This document shows positions 25,901-37,322 of a stretch of 64,000 bases of DNA, in pieces. The notes under the pieces are model-generated. The model saw only the letters and a program-made list of their open reading frames with translations, searched no databases and was not told where the DNA came from. A program made the position numbers and the translations under genes. This stretch comes from Darksidea phi (lineage: Eukaryota > Ascomycota > Dothideomycetes > Pleosporales > Lentitheciaceae), in the NCBI GenBank assembly GCA_030770425.1, contig JASJFT010000034.1, forward strand, positions 245,539-309,538, read 5' to 3'. Numbering within the stretch: the stretch's first letter is position 1; each line of letters opens with the position of its first letter.

Positions 25901-28900
25901 ATTTACTAGAGTACTAAGAATAGAATTATAAAATATATCTAAAAGAAGATATAAAGCTTAAGCCTAGACCTATATACTTATTATTAGTAGATTAATAAGA
26001 AGAATTAAAAGAGTACCTTATAAAGAATTTAAAGAGAGGATATATTAAAGAAAGTTAAAACTTTATAGTATTACTAATTCTATTTATTTTAAAAAAGAAT
26101 AAAAAGTTATAACTTTATATAAACTATAGACGTTTAAATAATATTATAAAAAAAAAAAATACCTATTACTACTAATTAGAGAACTTATAGACTAGCTCTA
26201 AGAAGTTAAGTAGATTATAAAATTTAATATCTAAAAAGAATTTTATAAAATTTAAATAGTAAAAGGATATAAAAAGTATATAGTATTTAAGACCTAATAT
26301 AGACTTTATAAGTATAGAGTTATACTATTTAAACTAATAAATATATTAATAATATTTTAATTAGTTATTAATAGGATATTAAATAAATACTTAAACGTAT
26401 TCTATATAGTATATCTAGATAATATTCTTATATATAGTAAAGAAATACTAGAAGAATATAAAGAATATATAAAGAAAGTACTATAAAAACTATAGTAAAA
26501 TAAGTTATTACTTTATCTAAATAAATATAAATTCTATAGAACGAAAACTAAATATTTAGATTTTATTATTTCGCGAGAAGGAGTATCTATAGACCCTAAA
26601 AAAGTATAGATTATAAGAAAATAGCTAACTCTAATATTAGTTAAGAATATATAATTCTTTTTAGGATTTATTAACTTTTATTAAAAGTTTATTAGAAATT
26701 ACTTAAAGACTATAACTCTACTTATAAAGGTAACTAAGAAAGAAAAAGAATTCTAGTAGAACTAAGAATAATAAAAAGCTTTTAATAAGCTTAAGAATTT
26801 ATTTATATTAATATCTATATTATAAATATACGATTTAATAAGATCTCTTAGAGTAGAAATAAATATATTAGACTATATACTAGAAGTAATACTTATCTAA
26901 TAAGAGAAAGACGAGAAATAAAGACTAGTATTCTACTACTTATATAAGTTTAGTAAAGAAGAAGTAAACTATAATATTTATAATAAGAAACTTAGTACTA
27001 TTATATTAGTATTTAAATAATAAAGACTATAACTTATAAGAGTTAAGTATAAGATTAAGATTATTATAGATTACTAAAATCTTATAAGTTTTATAACTAT
27101 AAAGAAACTTAATTAATAATAATTTTAATAATTAGAATTATTAGTAGACTATAACTTTAAGATAAGTTACTAATTAAAAATACTAAATAAAGTAGTAGAT
27201 ACTCTTAGTAGAAGATTAGACTTTTAAAATATTAACGAATCTATTATATATAAACTAGTTCTATAAAAGAAGTCTAATAGAATTCTTATTTATAATTATA
27301 CAAGGCTAGTAAAGATTATAATAATAGTAAATACTAAGAAGAAATAGTAGAAAAGGGCCTAAGAACTTATCTAAGGAAGTAATAAAGAAATAGAGAAAGA
27401 TAAGATACTATTTAATAGAAAAGAATACTCTACTTTAAAGAACGACTTAAAGATAAGATCCTATATATTACTAAGTCTTAGAAGAGACCTTATACGGGAA
27501 ATCTATAAGAGTAAGATACTAGAATACCTAAGAATTAATAAAATAATTAGATATATAGATAGAGAATACTTACTTATTAATATAGAAGAGAAAGTTTAGA
27601 AAGTAATAGACGACTATTTAGAATATTCTAAGAATAAACCTAAGAGATATAAGTTTTATAGATTAATCTAATTACTAGTACTACCTATATAACTATAGAC
27701 TTACGTTATAATAGACTTTATAGTAAAGTTATTACTATTATTAAAATTAGAATTAGAAAGATTATATAATATAATTATAGTAATTATAGACTAATTAACT
27801 AAGATAGTATACTTTATTCTAATAAATAAAGTAATTATAGTAGAAGATATAGCTTATAAGGTTAAAAGAATACTTATTACTAATTATAAATTACTAGAAT
27901 AGATTCTTATAAATAGGAATAAACTATTTACTTCGAAGTTTTAAAGTATACTACTTATAAAATTAGAAATTAAAAGAAAGCTATTAACTAGCTTCTATTT
28001 ATAGATAGATAGTTAGATAGAATAAATAAACTAAACTCTAAAGAAGTATTTTAGATTCTATATTAATAAATTATAAAATAACTAGGTTAAATTACTACTA
28101 ATAGTATAATTAGTATATAATAGTAAGAAGTCTATAATAATAAGATACTTATTATATTATATAAACTATAGATATAAACTAATAACTTATAGAGATTTAA
28201 AGAATATTAAGAGTATATCTATAGAAATAGAAGAGAAGGTCTATTTAATATAAGAACTATATAAAGAACTTAATATATAGATAATATATAGAAACCTTAT
28301 AATAGTTAAAATAGTAAATAAAAGAAGGCTTAAGGAACTAATCCTTAAAAAAAAGAATAAAGTTTTTCTTTTATAATAAAATCTAAAAATTAAATAACTA
28401 TATAATAAACTAGATAACTTACGAATTAGACTATTTAAAATTAAAGAAAAAATAGAACTAGTTAATTATAGGCTAAAGCTAGCTAAAGATATAAGGATAT
28501 ATCTAGTATTCTATATATCGTTACTAGAATTAGTACTAGAAGACGTTAAAGTAGCTACTAATATTAAGCTTAAAGATAAGAAGTATAAAGTTAAGAAAAT
28601 CTAAAAACTATAAAAGTTTAGTTATTAGTAGAAATATTTAGTTAAATAGGTAGAATAGCCTACTAGCTAGAATATATAGGAACTAATTAAGAATCTATAG
28701 GACTACTAGAGACTAGTTAAATAGTATTACTAAAAGTACCTAGAGGTAGAGATTCCTAACTATTTAGAAAGAAGAAATTAGCGGACTTATATAGTAAAAG
28801 TTACTATAGTAATATAGATAGACTAGAAGAAATAAACTAAATAGTTTCTACTTATTTTAACTTTTCTAACTTAAAGATCGAGGCTAGCTTATAATTAAGA

Positions 28901-29491
28901 AGCTTATATTAATAAGTATTATACTAGATTAGTTATATACAAATATATTATTTATAAGCTTAAATAATTAACTTTTTATCTTTAGTAAATTTTAGTTTAG
29001 ATAAGAGCTAAGAGTACTTTTTCTTAATATAAGTAAGAGACTTATTAGTTACTACTAGACTATAAGAAATATTCTAAGAAAGATATTTACTATAATAAGT
29101 TAAGAATAGTAATATCTTATATTTATAACTAATAAATTAATAGTTTAAATATAATTAAGCTAGTAGTATTATATAACTAGAATAAAGGATATAGTAGACG
29201 AGATAAAGATAACGAGCTATAGAAGTTTTAAAACCTTTAGATATTATTAGAACCTAGGAGAAAAATAAAGAGTAGAATCTAGATACTTATAGAATAGAAT
29301 ATTATCTACTCTTATACCTAGATAAGGGGTAGAATAACTAGGGTACTAAGCTAAGAAAAGAATTACTAGTATATATATATAAGTTATAATATAGTATAGA
29401 AAGAATTACTAGAGTAGTTAAACTACTATTAAATAAGGTTATAAGAAAAGAAATATAATTTTAAGAATAAAGCTTTAAAGAAGAGGGTAAG

Positions 29492-29926
29492 TATTATAAC
29501 CCTATATAAATTATAAAATATAAAATATTCTAAGAAGATTAGAAGTTAAAATAAGAACTTAGTTAGTAATCTAATATTATATAATAATAATCTATTTAAT
29601 CTATATCTTAGTAAATAGAGTAAATAGAGTATAATTAATAATAATCTACTTAATCTATATTTTAGTAAATAGAGTAAGTAAAGTAAGATAAGAAAGAATA
29701 GATATAAGAGAGTAAAGAATCTCTTAGACTTTCTATTTTAATTCTTTATAGTTAATTCTCTTTAGTTTATCTAATACTTATAAATAAGATTAGATCTTTC
29801 CTTAAGTAATTATTCTAGTAATAGAATTTATTAACTTAATCTTAATCTATTAGAACCTAATAGTATAATAAATATACTATCGGCCTTAATTTAAATCCTA
29901 TATTAAAGTACGTATAATATATAATA
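29492..29926 (+). repeat. 3' LTR of the chromovirus
   Basis: Pairs with 22,530-22,964. Preceded by the polypurine tract and followed by target duplication CTAAA. Confidence 0.9.
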
Positions 29927-30823
29927 CTAAAGCTAAGATAATATTATTAATTTTTTTAACTATTATATTTATATTAATTATAAATTCTTATTTATTTTAT
30001 ATAAGATTTATTTTTATATATTTATTTTATATTAATATTAAATATAATATCTTTTATTATATAGTTAAATAGTATAAGATTAGTTTATAATATTAATATT
30101 TCTTTTTAAAAAAGTTAAATTAGTTTAATAAAGATTTTTTTAATTAGTTTTATATATTATTTTATTTTATATATATTAAGCTTTTTTAACTATAATATTT
30201 TAAAACTTTTTTTTTTCTAAGAAAAAGCTATATTACGTAACTATACTATTATAAAGAAGTTTTTCTACTTAATAATAAATTATATATATCTAATAACTAG
30301 TACTAAAATTTTAATTATATATAAAAAGAGTATTATTATATAATTAAACTATATAATATTTATCTATAGGTCTTAGTTAAGATATTTTTAAAACTTTAAC
30401 TTAACTTTAACTTAGTAAAAGTTAGAATAGTTAAAATTAATATTAGTTTAAAAATAAAGATATAAAATATATTTAAGTATCTATCTTAGTTTAAACTTAG
30501 AGTCCTACTTAATCTATAGCTAAAGTTTAGATATCCTAGGCTAGTGATTGGTGGCGGGCTAAGCGAGGATGACGGAGCTTTTGTTCTAGGACCGCCGAGG
30601 CATATGCTCGCCGCAGCTCAATGGATAAGCCTCGAAAACGTGCAAAATTCCGGAAGATCCGGAGAAAAACTCCGCCAAACTTGCCGCCAGCTTCGAGGAC
30701 TCCCGAAACCAACGTTGTCTTTACTTTCCGCGGCGTGCGCATCGTACGACAACGGTATGCGCCCAGAAGCCGCCACGATTTCGCGGTAAAGGCCGAGACG
30801 AATGTTTGCAGAGTCGAGTTAAG

Positions 30824-33262
30824 ATGGACAGACCAAAGAGGGGTCGCAGCGCCAGATGGGGCGCGGCCTGCGCTCCGTGTGCGGCAGCAAAGACACGCTG
30901 CATTCGCACCCAGTCTTCGGGGCCACAACAATGTGATCGATGCCGAAGTTTGGTGAAAGACTGCGTGGGTCAAACTTCTGGTCCAAGGAAGAAGAGACAG
31001 GCCAAGCCCTCGTAAGTCCATGTTCATGCCCTGTTATACTCTTTGCGCATCAACACCTTGCGATAGCGTGGGGTGGGCATGAGCTCTGCCCCTAGGGAGT
31101 TCACTGCCCGTACCACTGCCCTTATTACTACCCGATTATCTTTGCCCGGGTTCAACCGATATCCAATCGCTAAACTGCTTTATACTCATCCACATTGGGC
31201 CCCCTGTTGACTCTGCCTGACCAGTGCCAGTTTTGACACGAGAATGGCTCTGCCGGAAGAGGGACTCAATAATTTGGTTTACTCATCGAAGACGCCGGGA
31301 GGGGAAAGCTCAACTGTACATGGCAGTTCATCCAATGGTAGTCTGGATTACGTCGCAAACAACTATTCGGCATCATCGGTTAGCACCGAACTCCAAGCTC
31401 AAGTCACTCTAAGCCAGAACGAAACTGCTCTGAACACCCCAGCGCATGGCTTCACCACTAGCGCACCCACGGGTCTAAAATGCACCTGCATGGCAACAGT
31501 AGACATGGAAGATCTTGTCCCCGTGGAGTCTGACGAGACTTTGTTGTCCATCTACAGGAATCAGCTCTCTAGTCCGTTGCCTTTTGTCATCATTCCAGCT
31601 GGCACAACACCAAGACAACTGCAGGCAACTCGTCCATTTCTCATGAAGGTAATCAGGATGGTAGCTTCCGTCCGCCATCTTCGATTGGTGAGGGGCCAAA
31701 GCCGCGCCGTTATGGAACATATCTCTAATGCCATACTCATGAAATCTGAGCGCTCGTTGGATCTCCTCCAAGGCATTCTGGTTTTCCTGGGATCCTACCA
31801 CTACCATTGCATGGCTCATGCGCAGTTCAACAATCTGATCCGCCTAGCAGTCAGCTTGGTAGAAGATATAGCTTTGAGTACATGCTCCAAGTCTCAACAG
31901 AGGAGGAGTCAGCTGCCTTTGGTACGTGCCGAGGAGCCCGTGTCCAGAACGAACGAAGAGAAGAGGGCGCTACTTGGCGTCTGGTATATGAGCTCAAAGT
32001 GAGTCTCGCAACGCCTGAATGGAGCTTCATAAAGGACAAAACTAACTCGATAACAGCGCTGGTCTTGTCGTGAAACAGTTAGCATTCACAAGATATACCA
32101 AATATATGGACCAATGCCTCAAAGATCTTGACGATGCTAGAGAATACAAGACAGACCAACTTGCCATACAGTTGGTCCACATCCAGCGACTCACCGAGAA
32201 AATCTTCCACTTCCACAGTAGTGATTCACCGGTGGACGAACAGCTAGGTTCGCCCGAACCTTCAACGATGGCGCGTCTAGAGGCATTCCGAGTTGAGATA
32301 GACAGCCTCCGGAACGCACTACCCCCGAATCTTAAATCCGATTGTAAGATTCCCCAAATGTTTGAAATGTCGCCGCCGGTGCTTTGCTAACCCAGTCTGA
32401 GAGCCCAGACTTTCTATCTTGCTATCACAATAGTGCTTACCTCCGGATCTTTGAGCCTCTACTGGCAGGTTCACACCTACCAGATGCCGAATCTCAATCT
32501 TTCGCCTCGCTCTCGCTTTCAGGCGTGCCGATATCCGATGTCTTCTCACATTTCACTGCCGCACTCAAGGCTTGGCTCGAGAATTGGCTTGCCATCCCGG
32601 TTTGCTCCTACTTCTACATGCCTCAGCCCGCCTACGTCCAATTGGTCCATGGCGCCATGATGCTCTCTCGATGGGTAAGAGTAGCCGGGCCCAGCGCGGT
32701 CAAGCTTTCCAGCGCCGGCACGGCCGTGTCGCAGAAAGAATTCACGGTTCCCTGGCAACCAACGCCTGCTCTCAGCGGCGTGCCTTCATGTCCAGATCTG
32801 AGCTTACCGAGACCTTCAGCCTCACTTCCCACCCAAGTCGTGTCCGCCCAGATACTCAACACGCTCAGGGCCAAGGTCACAGCGCAACCCAATCTTCAGG
32901 TTGATGTCCTCGGCATCTTAGACACCATGGCAGCTCGTTTTGAGGCCGCAAAGAAGGAGATGGCCGCGGCGCAAGGTGTGGATTGGGAGAATGATACATG
33001 GGACTTTGCTGCAGAACATTTGAAGATGAAGAAGGCTAGGGTCGAGAAATGGTGTGAGATGGTCGCCATGGCGGCAGGCGAGGGGAGGAGCCCGTTGACC
33101 GATGCCCATGACAGCGTTTACGAAGGGAGCAGAGAGGCCATAAATATGTTGCCAGGGCGGAGCGTCGACGATTTCGGATGGGTAACATCAGGCTATGAAT
33201 GGGACAACATGCAGTGGGAGAGTGCTATGTTTGATGAGATCTTGCAGGACATTCATACCTGA
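30824..33262 (+). CDS. Zn2Cys6 transcription factor
   Basis: Nuclear fungal regulator. The proposed model has four exons (30,824-31,011; 31,225-31,998; 32,057-32,343; 32,409-33,262) that stay in frame and give 700 residues. The zinc cluster is at residues 16-47: Cys16, 19, 26, 37, 40 and 47, spaced C-x2-C-x6-C-x10-C-x2-C-x6-C, preceded by a basic stretch and followed by the basic run RKKRQAK. The middle resembles the fungal-specific activator region (KYMDQCL and a YHNSAYLRIFEP helix). Introns have GTAAGT/GTGAGT/GTAAGA donors; the first is unusually long (213 bp) for this genome. An ATG is absent further upstream in frame, so 30,824 is preferred. The gene begins only about 280 bp from a RIPped block but shows no internal stops. 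Target genes are unknown. Confidence 0.82.
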
Positions 33263-33998
33263 GCTGTCTTCAAGCCCGTCGATTGGAACACTGGCATGTT
33301 GGTCGAGTTGTGATTTGTGAGCGGACCAAACATAGAAGTTTAACGGTTAGAATTTGAGGTCTCCATCGAGCGTCCGGACTTCTCAGCAACAAGGGCCCCG
33401 GACACTCACCCGTATGTTCTGGCACCGGTTTAAGCCCTAAGATCAGCCAAAGACGACGACTACACATCTACGCACGTGGATGAAAATGAGTAATGTTGGC
33501 TCTGTGCTTAATGTGAGATGGCCCATTCCAGGGGGCTTCAGGGGTGGCCATGTTGCTGGTCTCAGTGCTTCGGTCAACGCCTGACGCCCGGAATTGTGCA
33601 TGTGCAAGTAAAAGCTGCAATACACCCCTGGAAAGATTCCCCTAGCGCTACCCTCTTGGCCAGGGTGGGTGTACTGAGAAAACAGCAGTACAGCCCTGAA
33701 AGTGTGTATTAGCGCATCCTTCAGGCAGGGCGGCACGGCTCTCAAGTCCAAGCCACATACGCACCTTGACACTCGCTCGCTGAGGATTTGGCAGGAATTC
33801 GGTAATTTTCTCAGGGGTGCGTATTATCCCTGTCACGGGCTGTTTTCCGTAGATTCCCACGGGGATTTCGCGGGCCGAGTAATGATTGGCTAAAAAAATT
33901 ATATACTACGCCCTCAGCTATTTGTAACCTAGCTTCTGGACACAATCTCACGATCCAGTACCACCCATTTCTTCAAACCGCAGCTGAACGAAACGACC
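33263..33998. other. Intergenic, nothing recognised
   Basis: Terminator of the transcription factor and upstream region of the following NmrA-like pseudogene. No gene, RNA or repeat seen. Small overlapping frames here lack protein-like character. Confidence 0.55.
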
Positions 33999-34782
33999 AT
34001 GAAGGTGCTCTTGCTTGGTGCCACCGGCAATGTCGGCAGCCGTGCACTGCCTGCTTTGATCAAGCACGGCCACACCGTCGTAGCTTATGTTCGCTCGCCT
34101 AGCAAACTCGCGCCAGAGAAGCGAGCTGTCTTGGCCGACGTGGGTCGTCGGATCGGTCACGGACAGGTCAGCGTTGAAGGATGCCATCTTCGCCCACAAC
34201 TGCGATGCCGTCTTTCACGCCGCTGGCGTGGCGCAGATGTTCGGCCGCTCCAAGACCGGCGAATATAACAAAATGTTCGCTACCGTCGTCGCAGCCATTG
34301 TGGAAGCCCGCGAGGAGCGCCGCGGGCCCGCAATCCGCGCCTGGCTGATGTCTGGTTTCCCCATACTGGACAGCGCCATCCGACTCGTCTCATCGGTGAC
34401 TACATGCCCATGTTTTCCGAGCACAGGGAAAATTTGGCCCTCTTCCAGAAGCAAGAAGAGGGGAACATCGCCTGGTCGCTGTTTTGTGCCAATCAAATGA
34501 GCCCCAAGCACAACGAGATTCGAATTCTCGCACCGGACGACTGCTCGGCGGCCAATGTGATCGCCAGCGCGGAATTCCCCCCCTCCCCTCCCCGAGTGGC
34601 GGAACACTCTCAAGTGAGTACCGCTGATCGGGCCCTACTTGAACATCTTCGGTCTAGCGGATGGTTATACCACTTCTTTTGAGGATCCCTTGGACTTCAT
34701 TGCTACCGACTTCGAGAAAGGATTGCAGAGCGAATTCGTCGGGAAGAGAGTGGGATTAAAGATGAAAAAGGCGGCTCGTTGA
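33999..34782 (+). pseudogene. NmrA-like NAD(P)-binding protein, frameshifted
   Basis: The N-terminus carries a textbook Rossmann motif (GATGNVGS, residues 8-15) of the NmrA/atypical short-chain dehydrogenase family. Homology-like sequence continues to the stop at 34,782 but jumps between reading frames: near 34,140 (before VVGSVTDRSALKDAIF), near 34,380 (before GDYMPMFSEHREN) and once more before the C-terminal LIGPYLNIFGLADGY stretch. In that last frame a TGA lies at about 34,613-34,616. No splice-signal pair explains the first two jumps, which points to small indels. The remaining codons are well conserved in character, so decay is recent or the assembly has errors. Family members bind NAD(P) as redox sensors or act as reductases. 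Confidence 0.75.
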
Positions 34783-35448
34783 GTGTGCGTCTGGAAATCT
34801 ACATTACCTGCTGTCTTTTCTTATGAACTTTGGGAGCGATGTAATTGGATCGGCCGCCGTCATAGATCATACCGCCCGTGTCAAAAATACCATTACGCGG
34901 GCTGCTTTTTCCGCCGTAAAGTTTATAAAAACCAAGAGTTTATAGAAACCAGAAGCTTAGATATACACGGCGTGTGTCATTAACAAAGGCCGTAGTCTGT
35001 TTACAAGTTTTTACCAGTTGCAAAGGCCCTAGTCTTCAACTTATTACAGTTCCGTAGCGTTCTCGTAGACTTAATCTTGCCCCAAAGGTACTTTTTCACT
35101 GGCGATTGCGCACAAAAATATCATATACTTAACAATCCTTCCATTCTGATCTATAGATTAGACCCTACAGTTACCGACCCCGGAATAGCTATAGCTACCC
35201 ACAGTATGGCAGAGCAATTAAACACTAAGGGATCAGAACGACCAGCGTTTGGTAAGACACCGTATTTCGACCATATCACAACATAACCCAATTTCAACAC
35301 CTCTACATAAGCCAACCGAGAAGCCTTGGTCCGCTAGCATCATTTCCATAGGCCCACCGGTTCGATCGATCCGGAGGACAAACGCGCAATCTGTAGTCTT
35401 CAATGGATGCGGCGGGGAAGCGTCTTACCGGCTATAAAGAGCATGCTC
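34783..35448. other. Intergenic, nothing recognised
   Basis: AT-richer than the neighbouring genes but with normal CpA/TpG content. No supported gene or repeat. Confidence 0.5.
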
Positions 35449-36109
35449 TTAGACTGCTAGCACAGCCTGTCCTCCGTCGCGCGTGATTCTCCTCCTGATG
35501 CTGACATTGATCAATTTGCTTGTGCCTGTAATAAGCTCTCCGCTTCCATGGCGACCATATACTGCATTTGGCGAGTATTTAATTGCCCTTCCCGTTGTCA
35601 AGCTCTCGATTCTCCGCATCAGGCTTTCGCGATCCTCGGTTGTGGTAGGAATGTGACGTCTAATGGCTGACAGCCACTCTGGGCTAGAGAAGCGGTGGAT
35701 CACTGTGATCGAGCAAAGTGTGATGAGGTCGGTCAAAAGGGTAGGTTCCTGGGTTAAAATGACAACGCGGGCACCATAGTGTCGTTGGAGGCGGATGGTC
35801 TGTAGAAGCGTTTCGTTCAGAGACCTGGCCCCTGGTACGTTCACCATGTACTTCCAAAGGTTAACCTCGAAAATAGACAAATCGTAGTGAATGAAAATTT
35901 CATACCTTATGCGCTTCGTCCATTACGATCATCTTGCCGTTACCTTTCGACTGTAGGTACAGCTTAAGCCCGATCCGAAAAAGGATGCATGCCGTATTCG
36001 CATCGACAAACGGACAGGACATGTCCATTATTGCCACCTCACCGAATTGAAAGGGAGGCTCTACATAGCTAGCATTCAACTCGAGGTGCTTACGCCCTCG
36101 CCATTGCGA
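35449..36109 (-). pseudogene. C-terminal part of a fungal P-loop ATPase-like protein
   Basis: Two exons are visible: an upstream one ending at 35,906 and 35,449-35,850, joined in phase 0 across a 55-bp intron (GTATGA donor). The first contains a Walker-B-like segment (MIVMDEAHK), with the sensor-like VVILTQEPTLL stretch in the second, followed by a predicted C-terminal region ending IRRRITRDGGQAVLAV. This is the layout of a large, poorly characterised fungal P-loop NTPase family. The upstream Walker A half is not found: the frame meets a TGA at 36,110-36,112 and no good acceptor was seen. It is therefore a truncated copy, or a gene whose first exons I failed to trace. Function unknown; probably a DNA- or RNA-associated ATPase by analogy only. 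Confidence 0.55.
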
Positions 36110-36309
36110 TCAACTGGAACAATTATCCACGTGAAGATATTAACGATTTGGACGCGACTGTATTGGTGGATGCCTTCAAGATATGATACAAAGCCAGAAC
36201 TCAAGTGTCTTTTTATTTGAGAGGACTAACGAATGTGCAACTTCACGAGATTCCAATCGCTCGTACATATCGACATTAACAGTGGAGCCAGATCATGAAG
36301 CTTACCCAT

Positions 36310-36731
36310 CTAACATCCTGTAGCCGAGAACGCCACGTACAGCTGCGGCGCCTCAAGACACACATCTACCGCTGCGTAAGCATAACGCCCGCTGTCGTCC
36401 ACAGTGAAATTCACTTACTCGTTTGTGTGTCTCCGTTCAAGAAGTTCTGGACCGTATTGCCACTGCAGGACTCATCGTTGAAAAGATTGATCAAGCAGTT
36501 GCCGTCTGGGATGTCCGTTCTAAGGATTAAGCCAGAGACGGTCTCTGGAAGAGTGGTGCATCCAATTTCGGACGGCGTGTCAATACTGTAGCTGAAGATG
36601 CCACAGCCTCTGTTGGCGTAGAAGTCGATGGCGACCGCATTGGCGATGGTGCTCACGGAGCCCAAGGTCTTTATGTTCTGCGACATTTGAACAATGCTGG
36701 CTATGGAGGTATGTAGAACATCTAGAGTCAT
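36310..36731 (-). CDS. Small cysteine-rich protein, possibly secreted
   Basis: Two exons fit: 36,419-36,731 and 36,310-36,371, separated by a 46-bp intron (GTAAGT donor, GCTTAC branch-like site, CAG acceptor), giving about 124 residues. The mature-like part has six cysteines in the contexts GCGIF, IGCTT, GNCLI, ESCSG, DVCLE and a terminal TGC just before the stop. Even spacing and a C-terminal cysteine are typical of small secreted fungal proteins with three disulfides. A convincing signal peptide is missing: the chosen ATG (36,731) gives only a short weakly hydrophobic start, and an ATG at 36,818 is no better. The true 5' exon may be elsewhere or lost. No family recognised; effector-like by character only. 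Confidence 0.45.
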
Positions 36732-37079
36732 CAGCGTGAGTACGCAATGACGGTAGTGAAATTGTGCGTGACAATCCCGGGTGTGATAGCTAGAATCGTG
36801 CTGTAAATCGGGGGACATGACACGCGCTTGGAATAAGTGGACCTGTGAGGATAAAAGAGTCTACTATTGCTCTACAGTAAAGATAATTACTATGAAGATA
36901 TAAGCAGCCGCACAATTCCAGAGACGCGAAAAGACCCGGACCAACTCCGTAAAATGCAGTGGTATATCTATGTCATTACCGCTCCAAATTCTCCTTCCAC
37001 TCGTTCTCAATTCACCAGTTTTCCTCCTTTGTTACCCTGACCACGTCACCGTCTCATTCATATTCTTTCTTGGTCCTCT

Positions 37080-37322
37080 TCAGTACTTCTGGCTCGCTCC
37101 CGATCTCTGCATGGCGGCCTGACCGTAGTACGCCGCATATGCAGAATTGACGCTCTCGTGGTGCTCCTTTGCGTGCTGCTTGATCGAAGCCCAGATTTTC
37201 TTTGCTTTGCTGGGTGTCTTGGTGGATTCGTAAGAGAGCATAGATGCGGTTGAGGTAGTGAAGCCCGTCTTGGTGGTCTCCATTGAGGATCGAGGGCTGG
37301 TGGATCTAGCGTAGGCGGACAT
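37080..37322 (-). CDS. Small hypothetical protein (80 aa)
   Basis: Single-exon frame. The N-terminal half is rich in Ser and Thr (MSAYARSTSPRSS, then repeated TKT/TST). The C-terminal half is a predicted charged amphipathic helix (KAKKIWASIKQHAKEHHESVNSAYAAYYG). Such short proteins with a helical KxWxxIKxHxKEHH-like segment recur in filamentous ascomycetes as unnamed ORFs, but I know no function. The composition is protein-like and the ATG context (AACATG on the minus strand) is good, which is why it is kept. No transmembrane segment or signal peptide. It could be a stress- or conidiation-associated disordered protein; that is a guess. Confidence 0.55.
   Translation of the reverse strand: MSAYARSTSPRSSMETTKTGFTTSTASMLSYESTKTPSKAKKIWASIKQHAKEHHESVNSAYAAYYGQAAMQRSGASQKY

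Larger units (their letters stand above)
22530..29926 (+). mobile_element. Complete RIPped Ty3/gypsy chromovirus
   Basis: A 7,397-bp element with 435-bp LTRs at both ends, the 5-bp target duplication CTAAA (22,525-22,529 and 29,927-29,931) and a polypurine tract (AAGAAGAGGGTAAG, about 29,478-29,491) directly before the 3' LTR. Read through stops on the plus strand, the order is gag with a CCHC zinc-knuckle relic near 23,920-23,965, reverse transcriptase with NYRRLNN at 26,114-26,146 and the catalytic box YLDN at 26,412-26,429, integrase with an IIDFIVKL-like block near 27,700-27,740, and a C-terminal chromodomain with a YLVK-like strand near 28,637-28,690. That order is diagnostic of chromodomain-bearing Ty3/gypsy elements, which target heterochromatin. 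Many stops; inactive. Confidence 0.92.
20335..30540. repeat. AT-rich RIP-affected transposon block 2
   Basis: Second block with near-complete loss of CpA/TpG (rare survivors, for example near 21,452, 23,900, 27,301 and 28,940). It starts about 260 bp after the SnoaL-like stop codon and ends about 280 bp before the start of a transcription factor gene. It is built from nested insertions: a short LTR element, a complete chromovirus, and copies of a very AT-rich host repeat (about 20,570-20,705, 22,373-22,529 and 29,932-30,535). No intact gene. Confidence 0.93.

Noticed and set aside
22530..29926. Functional reverse transcriptase
   Set aside because: Catalytic box mutated to YLDN and stops throughout every domain.
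30536..31027. Minus-strand frame of 163 aa over the start of the first transcription factor
   Set aside because: Antisense shadow of the zinc-cluster exon, with no domain and low-quality composition.
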